Below, piece after piece: positions 10,182 through 21,034 of a stretch of DNA of 64,000 nt; positions within the stretch are counted from its first letter, which is position 1; the number at the start of each line of letters is the position of its first letter. A program made the translations under genes and the position numbers. The stretch is from Pomphorhynchus laevis (lineage: Eukaryota; Acanthocephala; Palaeacanthocephala; Echinorhynchida; Pomphorhynchidae), in assembly GCA_012934845.2 (NCBI GenBank), contig WNNJ02001520.1:124001-188000 (forward strand), written 5' to 3'. The notes beneath the pieces are model-generated. The model was not told where the DNA came from. It did no database searches and saw only the letters and a program-made list of their open reading frames with translations.

Positions 10182-13100
10182 GTATAATACGTTTATTTTC
10201 ATATATATATATCGTAGATGAAGAAATTTATAAAAAAATCAAATTTTTAAAAATTAAAATGTCACTCCGTTGTAAATGTTTTACAATGACGCGACACAAG
10301 CAAAAAAAGAACAACCGTGATAACATGATCTATTGAAAATATAACTCAAACATATTCATTTTATGTAATAAAATATAGTGAAAGATTTTGTGAAATATTA
10401 TCGAACCCTATATATTTATTATATTTTAAATGAAACTTAAAATATATTGTCTAAGAGGCAATATTGTTTCGTGTCTAAGAGACAAGAGAATGATTAAGCT
10501 ATCTGAAATATTGTGCAATATTTATAACATTTTCATATTTAAATTAATTATTTTTATATTTATCTTTTCGCTATATAGGAAAAATTTTATAATAAATTCA
10601 GGGCTACAATTTTTAGAACATGTTTTTTTGTAAAATCCGAAAAACTATTCCACAACAATGACTTTTAAGTGCAAAGGCTTTTGTACGAGGCTATTTGACT
10701 TTTATGATTTCAAAAAACTTGTTTCTTTTCGATTAAATTCGGTAAAAATTCAATTACATTTTAAGAACATTAAATATAGTCGATTAACATAAAAAATCAC
10801 AAGTCAATAAATTGTTTAAAATCATGTTTTCGCAGTCACATGTTTATAATCAGGTATTTGAATCAAGTCTGTACTGCATTTGATAATAATTATTTTACTT
10901 AATATTTCTATTCAACTATGTTGTATTATGTTTCAAAGAAAAATAATTTATAAATTAACAATTCGTTTAATTTATTCTTAGTTTTTAATTTTTATTAGAT
11001 CGTTATTAATTTATTGTTAGCCACCCCCCCCAAATCATTATAAAGTTTGCTTATTGATGCCATGCTACTACATTGTCGGTGTTGTATTCTCATAATTTCT
11101 TAGAGCTTCCATCTATGTGACGATCTTAAAATATTCCCTTTTAAGGCAAAAATAATACTTTATCTCTTATGCGTTCTTGACATTCGTTGAGCTATTGTGT
11201 GGATAATGATATTATCTTATTTAATGTATGATAACATACCCCAGTTCATGTATTAAAGAACTTTTGTTTTGACATGCTTATGCATTTTATCATATAGCTT
11301 ATCTGCAAATAGTAATAACTTTTAATAAACTTATAATAACTTTCAATTACATTTAATATCTTTATAATAACTTTTAACTCTTAATAAATTTTCAACTTTA
11401 TATTTAAAAAATACGAAATCATTTCTGATTAATAATATTATCACAGAGATAGTAAAATTAAATTTTTTCTTTACATTCATATAGTTTGTAAAAAATCAGT
11501 TTTAATAAGAATATTATTTCGCAATATGTATTTATTGTATCATATAATCTTGTTTACACGGTATTGCCTTTCAACATTCATATTACCAATTCAATCGACG
11601 ATTTTTATATTTTAGAGCTGCCGATGTTCCATGATTGCTCTCAGATGCTAACAGCGTCATATAATGTGATTCAACCTGGATGTGCCAAAGTACACACAGG
11701 TAGCAGTAAACATATTAACGCAAAACTCTCGAGATGCGTAAGGTGTAAAGAAACAATCAGGTAAATCAATTTCAAAGACATTCGATGCTAACTTAATTTT
11801 TTTAATATTTCACTCATCGTAGTAATTTCGTTTAAACATTTATAAACAGTAGTTATTATAGTGTATTAGATCATTAAACCACTATCGTATAATCGCCGTT
11901 TATGTTTTATAAACCGCGCTTGCTTTTGGATTACTTTTCGATTACCCAGAGCGATTATCAGAGCGATTATTACCAAGATCGATTATCATCGCTCTGATAA
12001 CCTTCCACAATTATTTAAATGCCTCGATAGGCACAACTATACTGATACCGTGACAAGTAATCGAAATATTCTCGGAATAATCATGAGAGAACATAAATTG
12101 TCTTGTTTTCATATTCTCACACCGTAAATACGATTCAAATATGGAAAGAGTATTATATATAGAAAATACGGATCTTCTTCCAATCTATTAAGTCTAGGTA
12201 TTTGATCACCTTGATCACCTTCCTCCAATCTACTAACGTAATGGCGCTTGTTTTAACCATATAATCAACAGACTGCGACGATCTGAAATACACGACATTA
12301 GGATGTTTCGCAAAACGAATGCAACACTGAGCGGCATATTCAAACAAAAGCCTAAATGTCATACTCTAGTGGAAGTTTATCGCATACCCTGTAAATACTG
12401 TAAAGTTTCGTATGTTAATGAGATCTCGCAATACATTGATCAGAGAATTAAACAACATAAATATGCATTAAAGCAGGCTGATATGAGTTCAGCTATTACG
12501 AACCACATCTTGGCGATGGGTCACATGATCAACTTCGTGTAAAGAAAGACTGTCTGGTGGAAGATAGCATAGCTATACGATGATCATTGAATCCTTGCAT
12601 ATTACATAACTGAAGACGCCCATGACAGGCAACAATCTAACTGAAACTTGCAATTACAATAGTTAGAACTAAAATATGCTATAACATAAATGTATTTGTT
12701 TTTCCATGTAGTTGTACTGATTTCTTCCGTGTAATTCATTTTTATTTATAGATTGTGTCTTTCTAATAATTTAGTGTATACTTGAAAAGGTCAAACAGTC
12801 CAAAAGCTTGCAACTAAAGAAAATTTGTAATAAATAATCGTGTCTATAATTTTATTTTCACTAACATTAAGCAGGTTAAGTTTAACACGAAATCAATACC
12901 AATCGATTAAATAAATTTAAATGCTTGAATTTAAATTCGTGTTTAAGCTATATCAATTAACCGCATCTTATTTTGTCCTAGATTCGACAATTATTTAATT
13001 GCTAATATATTTTCTACTATGATTAAGTCCAGTCGAAAAAAGGTAATATGTGTAACTTATTTTGGCACTTGCTTTTTCGATGACAAAATTTGCTTGATCA

Positions 13101-16100
13101 GCCTAATATCTAGCTTTAGATCTTTATCATAGAATTTTTACATTGAATTAAACTTTACTTCAGGATTCAATTAATTGCACACCGGGAGCAATAGATTTTC
13201 TTCTACAACTAAGATTATCCCCTATGTATTTTATCATGTAAAACGCAATCTTTGTTTGTTTAGTTTCTAAAGCAATTGACTAGCTTCATAAAGTCTATGA
13301 AAAACGTTTATAAAAAAGATCGTTAACTTTATTAAAATGTACGATATCTTTCAACAACTACAATTATTACAGTGTTTTCTTGTTTTCTGTATAAAATGTT
13401 TTGTAAATGATAACAGTATATATACGGATATATAAATATGGATACACACTTGTGACTTATGTAGAGAAGAAGGTTGTTGCGTGTATGAACCTTACGGTCC
13501 ACACACGCAACAAAAATGCTTTATGTAACTTAGCTTCGTCTAGCATCATGAGGAATTGCTGGTGTCTTTACAGTTATCGCAAAATCAGTCGAAACGCACC
13601 CTGACCACTTCATCCGAAGTGGTTCGAGTGCATGGAACGTCTAGGAGTGACAAGTTACCGCAGTATGATTTGCAATTATTTTAATTAAATGTTAATTATT
13701 ATCATATTTCGTCTCTTTACGTCATGTATTGATATTTATTTAGCTTATCTTGTTTTATATTTGTGGTGTTGTCATTTGTGGCTTTTTAACTAAATGATAT
13801 ATCTAACCGCTTTCCATTTTATGTTGTGACTTGTGTTTTGTAGTGTGTTTTGCTTTATTTTAAATTTTAGAAATTTTGTATCCTGAAGAAGTTCTTAAAT
13901 TTGTGTTATTTGGTTCAATAAAAGCTCTTAAAGTTTCTATCTTCAACAAATAAAAGTGGGAAATTTTGCCAACTTGATTTTTATTTTAAACTTTAACTTT
14001 AAAGCTATAAATTATATAAAATATTATATAATAATTTTTTATTATTTATAATTGGTTATAATTATTTAATTATTTATCATTTAATTATTTATTTGTTATT
14101 TAGTATTATTTTTGATTTATAAATAGTATAAAATACGTAGACTCAGTTATCTTACCTAATGTTTGTTTATATTTAACTGCAGGTGTAAGATTGAGCCTAT
14201 AAAGGTTCTTGTTCGACATATATTATTGTTGATTTTAGTTTCATTTTAATTTTATTTTAATTTTATTCCATTTTAAAGCAAAATGTTTGAAAAATTGAAG
14301 CTTAAGTTGTAATGTTGATTATAATTTTTTTGTAGTCTTACCTGAAGAATATTCATGCAGTTCCGATACACGGTTATTTAGCTATAGTTTGCTTTTTCAT
14401 TATAAAAGGTACCCTTACGTTTCATTCAACAATTATAAATGGTGCTACAAGCATTTCACTTGCGTCAAAACACACTGCGGTACTAACCTGGTTAATCGAA
14501 CATTTGCCTCTATGGATAATTTGATTTTATGCGAAAAACATTCGGTTATTACTCTACTAGTCCGATGTGAAGGATGTCACGGGACGATTGTCGGGGTAGG
14601 TATTTTTTGACGTGACTTTTTTCATGAATAGTATTAAAATTTGTTTCAATACATATATGTTAATAATAGCATTTATTGCTAAATGTAAAATTAGTATTCA
14701 TGTAGCTTTATAAAATATATAAAGCTACATATTACAAAATATGTAGCTTTAGTTAAGTGATCTGATTTGTAACTGTGTATTTATTTCACCTTTAAACATT
14801 TTTGCTAATGGATTTTCGCACCGACATTTATTACTCTGACCATTATTCTCTTTTTTAATTATAACATAAATAAAGAATGTTATAATATAATAGTATATGA
14901 CAAGCATCTCCAATATACATTAAAAATATGCCACATTTAGATAATTCGCTTATTTAATTTTTTTATCTTTGAATTAAGATTTCAACATTTTATCCTTAAA
15001 TTAAGGATACGTATATTTCAAGTTTTGATTGAATCACTATTTATCTATTTATTATAAATCAATGCATCTTAATTTACTCTTACAACTAGAGTTCTTAAAC
15101 AAAAATAAATAACCAATTCTGCATATGGATTATTGCTTGATTGTTCAAAATATCAATGTTAACTTTTGTATAAAAATTCATCTGATCATGGATACACTAC
15201 TGTTTCTACTCTTTTAATTTATTTAAACTCGGAGTCTATGTATGAAACTAGGAGTTTTGTTACTTTTCGCTCGTATTGTATATCGTCACATTTTGTAAAT
15301 AACTAAATTATGTCGTTTTAGGATGCCTTTTGTTAAGGATCTTGATTGATTTCACTTATAAGATGAAATTTCGATTTTAAAGTATACACTTCCTCCTAAA
15401 GATATCGTCTGGTTATGGGATATTTGATTTATGAAATTATTCGCCTTCTAACTTTATTATCTTTCTCATTTTGCTCTTGTAAGAAACAAAGGCATTTGCT
15501 TTAAGACGAGAATACACCAAGATACCCTACTTAAAAAATGCATATTTAAATTTAAAAATTACAGCATTAAAGATAATGAAGTACACATTTACAAATTAGG
15601 ATTTTTTCAATTAGTTATAATTATAATATGAAATTATAATAAGAACATATTATTGAAAGTAAATGGCAACTGTTAAGCATGTAGTATTTCGGATAGATAG
15701 AAAATAATACACTTTGAGTTAGATTAATATATTGCTTTATTTGATGATCTTACTTTAGATGAAATGCATCATTGCTGTTGTGTTGAGTTAATAAAAAAGT
15801 TTGAAACCCAATAACACATTAGTTCATATTAAAGACCTATTAACTTAATTAATTCATTGGATTTATCGTATATCGGACTATAAATAGCGGACTCAATTAT
15901 CAAATAATTATATTTAATGAAATATACAGTTTTGACGTTTAGATAAATTGCTTCAACTTTTTCCAATAGTATAAAATATTAGTTTCATTAAAAATATTAG
16001 TTTCATTTTTTGCTATACGCAGGAGCGTTGTTTTTCATCAGATAACAAGTGCTGGCACTTAGATTGCTTCAAATGCCTATACTGTCGTCAGTTGAAAATC

Positions 16101-18560
16101 GGAAAGCCTTTCTATAGCATAAATGGTGCTATTATTTGCCTTGAAGGTAAATAGTTTTCATTTTTACATAAATCTTTATACTATATTGTTACTAACATAT
16201 AATAATTCATATCAGATATCTGAGTTTACGTATTTTATACTAGATATAAATTAAAAATATAGATAAATAATTACAAATAATAAATAATTATATAAGATTT
16301 TATACAATTTATATTTATATATCAAAATTTAAAATAAAAATCAATTATTATAAATTGACTGATAAATAATATACGATGTATCAGAATAAGGATTAGAGAT
16401 CATCAGGAGGAACTGTTATGTAATTAGGTTTCGGCCTTTTCCTGATTCAACATATCAGCGGGCCAAATGCATGCTAATGACGTATTTTCTCTGATAAAAT
16501 TAATTTATCTAGTATCTTATTCTAATACAAAACATATTGTTTATTATCCATAGAAGTTGTTCGCTTAATAGTTTAAATAAATTTTTAATAATATTTTGTT
16601 GAATTATATTATAAATTACAATGTTTAATAATAGTTTGTTGATGTATATACTTCTCCATTACACTTTACAGATACAAAATTAATCGAACTTGCTTAAAAA
16701 TTGACAGATTTAAATTTTCAATTTGTGCATTAAACGCCACTGTTTTCCCTTAATTTTTTTTCAAGTTTATCCTATCTTCAAATGTTTTATTTTGTTCTAA
16801 GAGATAACTACAAAGGTCTCATGGATTTGTTTGTGATCAGGTAGGACTTGGTCGGAAATTGATAACAGAGATATTACGAAGGCAACATTAAACTAAATGA
16901 AAATGGAAATCAATAAATAAACATTAGTAGTTTATTAATTGCATTTAACATTAATAGCAATTAACATGTAATTTATACATAACTGATAATTTTGTTTTAA
17001 CGAAAGAACTAGTACTTGATGCAAAAGAAAGAAAAAATAAATGAAACCCTAAAATCATGCAATTAATGAAAAACGATTTAGTTGCTGATCTGTTAACAAT
17101 TAATTGATATGCTGTTCGAAAACATTAATGAATCATATAAGATACCTGAATCTACGTATTTTTACTGTATATAAATTTAAAATAAAGATAGATAATAAAT
17201 AAGATTTTATTGAAGATATTTATGTTGTCCGTTTCCTCGAATTTAGCAAATGTTAATTTAAAGGAACCAAGGAATATCAAAGACAAAAGAATTATTCAAT
17301 ATTTCAATGACAACTGCCATGATCATCATGAAATTGTTTTGCAGTTTTTACGGTGTTTTTTATTTTTTCCTGATGATAATGGCAGTTACCGTTAAAATAT
17401 TGAATAATTCTTTTGTCTTCGATTTTCCTTAGTTACTATAAATTATCATAAGATTTTATACAATTTATATATTACGTTAAAATTTAAAATTTAAATTTAA
17501 ATTTTAACTTCAATTTTTATGAATTGACTAATAAATCACATACGATGTATGAGTGGTCATCAGGATGAACTGCTATGTTATCAGATTTCGGCCCCTATTC
17601 CTCGACCCAACACATACGAGCTAATGACGTATTTCCTCAGATAAAATTTGATTGTTTAAGATTGTTTAAGGTACAAAAAGCGGTCGAGCAGGTAACTTAG
17701 TATACTCACTCTACGACGGAAAATATCCTTAATTGAGTGTCGTGTCTGATGTGTTATAACATAGTTAAATAACCAATATCTTTATTAGTTGCCTGATTTT
17801 CATTGAATTCACACAAAATTATTTTGATTTTAAAGTCATTTATTGTTAATCCTAGTTGGTATGCTCTGGAACAAGGTTGACTTCAATTATTCTCTTTCAT
17901 GTATATTCCTTAATTATGAAAGTTGCATCATGGGCATGCATTACACATTTAATAGCAGTTGAATATGATTTTGAAACTTGACTCTGGACTATTAGAAAGA
18001 GTAATCAAAAATATTAGAAATATTACGTGTCACCCTGTTTGTAGGATAGAAAAAGTAGCCCTTTCGGACAAAATTTGGCTTTATCTCAAGAGCTCTATCT
18101 CTAGATGGTATCTCGTCATATTATCGTGTATTCTGGGAAAGAGTAAACTATGCTTTGAATCTTAAATAAAATTTACTTTAAATAAATTCAAAATTTAATT
18201 GTATTGTTTAATATTTAAAGACTGCTAGTAGTATTTATCTAAAACAGGATTGCCTATTTAACGCGTATTTATTACGTTTAGATTTTGCCGGTATCATATG
18301 CCGTCGTTCTCTAGCTACTCTTGATTTTCTTTATTGCAGAGTACGATTTGAAGGTATTACTACTAATTATCTGAGAATGTATATTATTTATACAATTTTA
18401 TTTTTAAATTGTTATAGACAGCAATAGGCTTTTTCCGAAAGCAGACGATACTGTAAATAAAATATCTAAAAAACCAACGCTAACGGTAGATATGGCTCAC
18501 ACCTACTTACCGACGAAATTGAATATGAGCAGGGTACCGCTAAATTATACGAAATTATAA
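10114..18560 (+). CDS. LIM-domain protein gene, five supported exons
   Basis: Five plus-strand exons join in phase with consensus splice sites: 10,114-10,181; 11,616-11,760; 14,388-14,595; 16,023-16,146; 18,418-18,560. The product has a ~50-residue lead, two LIM domains and a short basic tail ending at a TAA at 18,560. LIM domains bind two zinc ions and act as protein-docking modules, often at the cytoskeleton or in the nucleus. LIM2 is textbook: CxxC-x17-HxxC-xx-CxxC-x17-CxxD. LIM1 is irregular: CVRC, 23 residues, then C-Y-K-H where H-x-x-C is usual, a two-residue longer turn between the next ligands, and CEKH at the end. The 5' end is missing, since exon 10,114 needs two bases from an earlier exon. 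I could not assign a subfamily. The introns hold Penelope, mariner-like and AT-rich repeats. Confidence 0.8.
11616..11760 (+). CDS. LIM gene exon b, start of LIM1
   Basis: The acceptor is ATATTTTAG and the donor AATCAG|GTAAAT. The exon ends in CVRCKETI, the first zinc-binding Cys pair of LIM1, preceded by a linker that includes QPGCAKVHTGSS. The final two bases AG join T of the next exon to give Ser. Confidence 0.75.
11955..12000. repeat. 13-bp inverted repeat hairpin
   Basis: TTATCAGAGCGAT and its exact reverse complement ATCGCTCTGATAA flank a 20-base loop. It lies in an intron of the LIM gene just before a Penelope-like fragment. Confidence 0.7.
12303..12542 (+). mobile_element. Penelope-like element fragment, GIY-YIG domain
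   Basis: The frame encodes VYRIPCKYCKVSYVNEISQY, the GIY-YIG start of a Penelope-type nuclease with the two Cys residues common in these enzymes. RIKQHKYALKQADMSSAITN then HILAMGHMINF follow, matching the helical part that ends in a conserved Gly-His. The second half of the catalytic signature is degraded (YVN in place of YIG). No reverse transcriptase precedes it. It is a fossil fragment inside an intron of the LIM gene. Confidence 0.75.
12600..13440. other. AT-rich intron sequence
   Basis: No gene or recognisable element was seen here. Confidence 0.35.
13480..13930 (+). repeat. Structured island, possibly a retroelement 3' end
   Basis: GTTGCGTGT and ACACGCAAC form a hairpin around 13,479-13,514. 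A second, very stable hairpin at about 13,597-13,632 pairs GCAC with GTGC outside and CCACTTC with GAAGTGG inside. Further on, TCCTGAAGAAG and CAATAAAAGCTC near 13,874-13,925 look like the 3' end of a Penelope-type element. No protein could be assigned. Confidence 0.35.
14136..14157 (-). repeat. Solo end of the GAGTCTACG repeat family
   Basis: CGTAGACTCAGTTATCTTAC is the conserved end seen at 25.5-27.1, 52.5 and 52.7 kb. It terminates an AT-rich block that starts near 13,990, and no matching opposite end was found. Confidence 0.55.
14388..14595 (+). CDS. LIM gene exon c, LIM1 end and LIM2 start
   Basis: The acceptor TTAGCTATAG was chosen because it gives 23 residues between CVRC and the next zinc ligand, the upper limit for a LIM domain, and keeps phase; two upstream acceptors would also keep the frame but lengthen this spacing. 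The exon encodes KWCYKHFTCVKTHCGTNL, then LILCEKH to close LIM1, and RCEGCHGTIVG to open LIM2. The donor is GGG|GTAGGT. Confidence 0.8.
14596..16022. other. LIM gene intron, AT-rich
   Basis: Only AT-rich sequence is seen here, without open frames. A fragment near 15,885-15,910 weakly resembles the GAGTCTACG repeat end. Confidence 0.4.
16023..16146 (+). CDS. LIM gene exon d, core of LIM2
   Basis: The acceptor is CGCAG and the donor GAAG|GTAAAT. The exon encodes CWHLDCFKCLYC, which holds the His and three Cys ligands of LIM2, then a second finger ending IICLE. The last base G joins AC of the final exon to give Asp, the eighth ligand. Confidence 0.9.
16205..16620 (-). repeat. Copy of the YMDD-element 3' region
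   Basis: The block begins with the degenerate end ATCAGATATCTGAGTTTACG. It continues through an AT-rich stretch, AATTGACTGATAAATAATA, the GGTTTCGGCC / GGGCC stem region at 16,425-16,463, and CTAGTATCTTATTCTAATAC. This is the order found downstream of the reverse transcriptase at 28.5-29.3 kb. It is an old truncated copy in a LIM gene intron. Confidence 0.7.
17265..17434. repeat. 64-bp-arm hairpin with hammerhead-like signatures
   Basis: The left arm (17,265-17,328) and right arm (17,371-17,434) are reverse complements with few mismatches and a 42-base spacer. The right arm reads CTGATGA, then a 6-bp stem TAATGG/CCGTTA, then AAAA. The left arm read on the minus strand gives ATGATGA...GAAAT. 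This CUGANGA-stem-GAAA order is the hammerhead ribozyme core pattern, here degenerate. Confidence 0.7.
17530..17665 (-). repeat. Second degenerate copy of the YMDD-element 3' region
   Basis: TGAATTGACTAATAAAT, GGTCATCAGGATGAACTGC, TTTCGGCCCCTATTCCTCGA and CTAATGACGTATTTCCTC follow in the same order as in the 25.5-29.3 kb copies. The GGGGCC partner strand has been lost. Confidence 0.65.
17959..18180 (+). pseudogene. Fragment of a Tc1/mariner-like transposon 3' end
   Basis: The last ~80 bp (18,098-18,180) matches the end of the transposase relic at 19,461-19,540, including TCTCGTCAT and ACTATGCTTTGAATCTT followed by AATAAA. The upstream part could not be aligned to transposase. It is a relic within a LIM gene intron. 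Confidence 0.45.
18418..18560 (+). CDS. LIM gene terminal exon
   Basis: The acceptor is TTGTTATAG. The exon encodes DSNRLFPKADDTVNK and a basic tail that ends NMSRVPLNYTKL and TAA. A 14-base stretch at 18,341-18,354 flanked by AG and GT looks like a micro-exon, but including it puts the next exon out of frame, so it is left out. Confidence 0.7.
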
Positions 18561-19139
18561 CACTATTTTTTATCTCTCAAAACGATTATTATCCAATAAA
18601 ATTTTGTAAAATGCTATTTTCACTTAAATTTATTGTTGATAAATTAGCGGTCGGTTGAGATGCTAACAGTAACTTCGTGCAATGTCTAATTAATACGCAT
18701 GTTTATACTTAATCTACCTAGTGCATGTAAGTTATTTTAATTTGAAACGAAATATTTTAAATTTACAAAATATATGTCAACACGTAAACTTTATTGTGCA
18801 ATAGCATGTTATCATTATATACGTAGCCACCATTATCGGTAATAAAGTTTTATGTATTTGTATTACATAAAATGGTATTAACTAAAATTTCAAAACCAAA
18901 TAGAAAATTATGTCAAACTCCGGTATTTCGAATCAAAATAATAATAATCGTTACTTAAAGAGGAACATTGAGCGTTAATAAATTCAAAATTACAATTTAG
19001 AAGGGATTTTATTATGATTTAATAAATATTTTTATTTCATAAATGAATATTTCGATTTCATAAACGAATATTCTGATTTTATAGATAAATAGTTATCTTG
19101 CAAACTGTACAGCATTAATGAAAATAGTATAACAAGATT
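18561..19139. other. Spacer between convergent genes
   Basis: AT-rich sequence between the LIM gene and the receptor gene. No feature is seen. Confidence 0.4.
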
Positions 19140-19550
19140 TGATGTGGAATTGTATCTAGAAGGGTCGTAGAACATTACAAATTGCAAGATGTAACAGTTT
19201 TAAGCGATTCATTTAGGCATTTTTCGCAAGAATGTAGAAACAGATGTATATTTGTTGATAGCCTTGTTCTTATAATTGATATTGCGAAGTGTCATCACTC
19301 CCAGGTTGTCAAAGACTTTTGGGAGGACTACTGTATAACAATCCTATTTGTACCTGTATATTTGCCTTATCTTAACCAAATTGAAAATGTCTTTAAATTC
19401 AATCAGATCCGTGCTGTGATCACATTATCCTCAAAAAGGAATATTGGACAATCGACAGATTCAATTGTAGATGATTTCTCGTCATAGTATCTTGCATTCT
19501 GCAAAGGAATAAACTATGTTTTGAATCTTGAATAAATTTTATTTTATTTT
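19140..19550 (+). pseudogene. Tc1/mariner-superfamily transposase C-terminus, relic
   Basis: The frame 19,182-19,487 encodes FVDSLVLIIDIAKCHHSQVV, then ITILFVPVYLPYLNQIENVF. These match the second and third catalytic segments of a DDE transposase (consensus ..DNAKIHH.. and ..LPPYSPDLNPIE..). The third catalytic position reads LPYLN in place of SPDLN, so the acidic residue is lost. The N-terminal DNA-binding part is missing. A related 3' end lies at 18,098-18,180. Confidence 0.7.
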
Positions 19551-20227
19551 TTATATTATTTCTTTTACATATTTTGAAACTAGCTAATGGAAAATTTCCA
19601 TGTTAAAAATTTCGGGCTACTTTGAAGGTAAATTCGCTATGCTTGAACAATTCTAGCATACTTTAACCTAGTTTAATCAGATCACACTGTGTGAGTTAAC
19701 GTATTATTTATTTAATAGAAAATATTTTTTATTTTATCGTTTTTTTTTGATTTTTATTTCATGAATCCCCTCAGACTGTATATTTTAGTTATAATTTAAC
19801 GGCAAATATAATATTATAATGTATAATTTAACGGGATATATTACGAAGAAGTGTTATACATGTAGAGCATTTACACAGTAGGGAAGGGTGTAAACCTCGG
19901 GAAAGAAAATAAAGATGCCCAAAATAAAATATTATTTTATTTTTTCTTTACTTCTTTTTTGATTTATGCAAAATTCTATGATTTTGCACAGGGCAAAAGT
20001 TAATCTTCGGATTTTACAGCGACGTAGAGATTCCATATTTTATGATCATGGCGTTAATGCAAGGAAAATGCAAAGTACTGATCTCTGAAGCTACAAATGC
20101 ATTTTGGGAAAGGATCATCTTGAAGGGGATAATATACCCTTATATTGGATACCGTTGTATATAATGATATTCGATAATATATTGAATTTTACTACTAATA
20201 CTTATTTCAAATAATTGATACTGATCC

Positions 20228-20413
20228 ATTATTGATAAATAATTATTGGAGCTGGGTCAAAGGAAAGAAGAAATTGTTTTTGATATTTCGCTAACTACTG
20301 TTAGCATCGTCAGAAAATTCTAATTTTCTGAAGATGCTAACAGTAGTTAGCGAAATATCAAAAATAATTTATTATTTCCTTTAATCCAGCTGCAACAATT
20401 ATTTACTAATAAT
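20228..20413. repeat. 92-bp-arm hairpin carrying two opposed hammerhead-like cores
   Basis: Arms at 20,228-20,319 and 20,322-20,413 are reverse complements at roughly 85 percent, separated by two bases. The right arm on the plus strand reads TTTT-CTGAAGA-T-GCTAAC-AGTA-GTTAGC-GAAA-TATC-AAAA: a CUGANGA box (20,328-20,334), a perfect 6-bp stem with four-base loop, GAAA (20,352-20,355) and flanking bases that can pair. The left arm on the minus strand has CTGACGA with the same stem and GAAA. One extra U after CUGANGA departs from the canonical hammerhead. The hairpin sits between the two convergent genes. Confidence 0.8.
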
Positions 20414-20893
20414 TACGATGAACGTTTAGTTGAGTATGTTTACGATGCAAAGTTATAAAAGCAATTATAAAAAAATTATTTGTTGAATCTCATTAGTTGT
20501 TCAGAACTCCAATAAATGAGATCTTATTCTAGTGTGCTATTCCAGTTTTTACCAACTCTATGGAGCTAAGTGGATCCCGTTTAAAAACCTTTGTAAAAAT
20601 GTTTAATGAATTTTAAACATTTAAAAGCATTTTTAACATTTTTAAGCCATTTTAAAAATGTTGTTTTCCTCGGCGATACAACGTATAATACAATTTTATA
20701 ATTCAATACAATATTTAGTTTATTTTATGTTATGACATTGTGGTTTCGAGAAATTATTTGACAAAACACAAGTGCCTTGTGTCGTTATTTAAACTTTTAT
20801 AAAGATAAACGAATAATTGTAAATAAAAAGTTTGTTTAGATGACAAAATAACAGAAATTAAATAAAAATTAAATAACGACAAAAATTAAATAA

Positions 20894-21034
20894 TTAGTGC
20901 GCTGCATTTATTTTCGAAAATATGTAAGGTGAACTCAGCAATATTGACAGTGTACCAATAATGAATACAAGCATGGTCAAAACTAAGAAAAGTAGATCAA
21001 TCATTGATGCTGCAGATCTCCATTCGTTTCGCAC
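20894..21034 (-). CDS. Receptor gene terminal exon (fourth membrane segment)
   Basis: The acceptor TTTTCTTAG leads into VRNEWRSAASMIDLLFLVL and then a hydrophobic run ending SSPYIFSKINAAH and TAA. This is the conserved membrane-proximal helix and the fourth transmembrane segment. It continues the frame of the upstream exon (…GKCDE|VRNEW). Confidence 0.9.
   Translation of the reverse strand: MRNEWRSAASMIDLLFLVLTMLVFIIGTLSILLSSPYIFSKINAAH

Noticed and set aside
10430-10633. 67-residue hydrophobic plus-strand frame in the LIM gene intron
   Set aside because: Composition follows the AT-rich background and no domain or splice context supports it.
13407-13604. 65-residue plus-strand frame as a host exon
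   Set aside because: It overlaps hairpins and a retroelement-like 3' end and has no recognisable domain.
18341-18354. 14-nt micro-exon in the LIM gene (AGTACGATTTGAAG)
   Set aside because: It has AG and GT flanks and would read EYDLK, but then the final exon hits a stop. Skipping it gives Asp as the eighth LIM2 ligand and a clean C-terminus.
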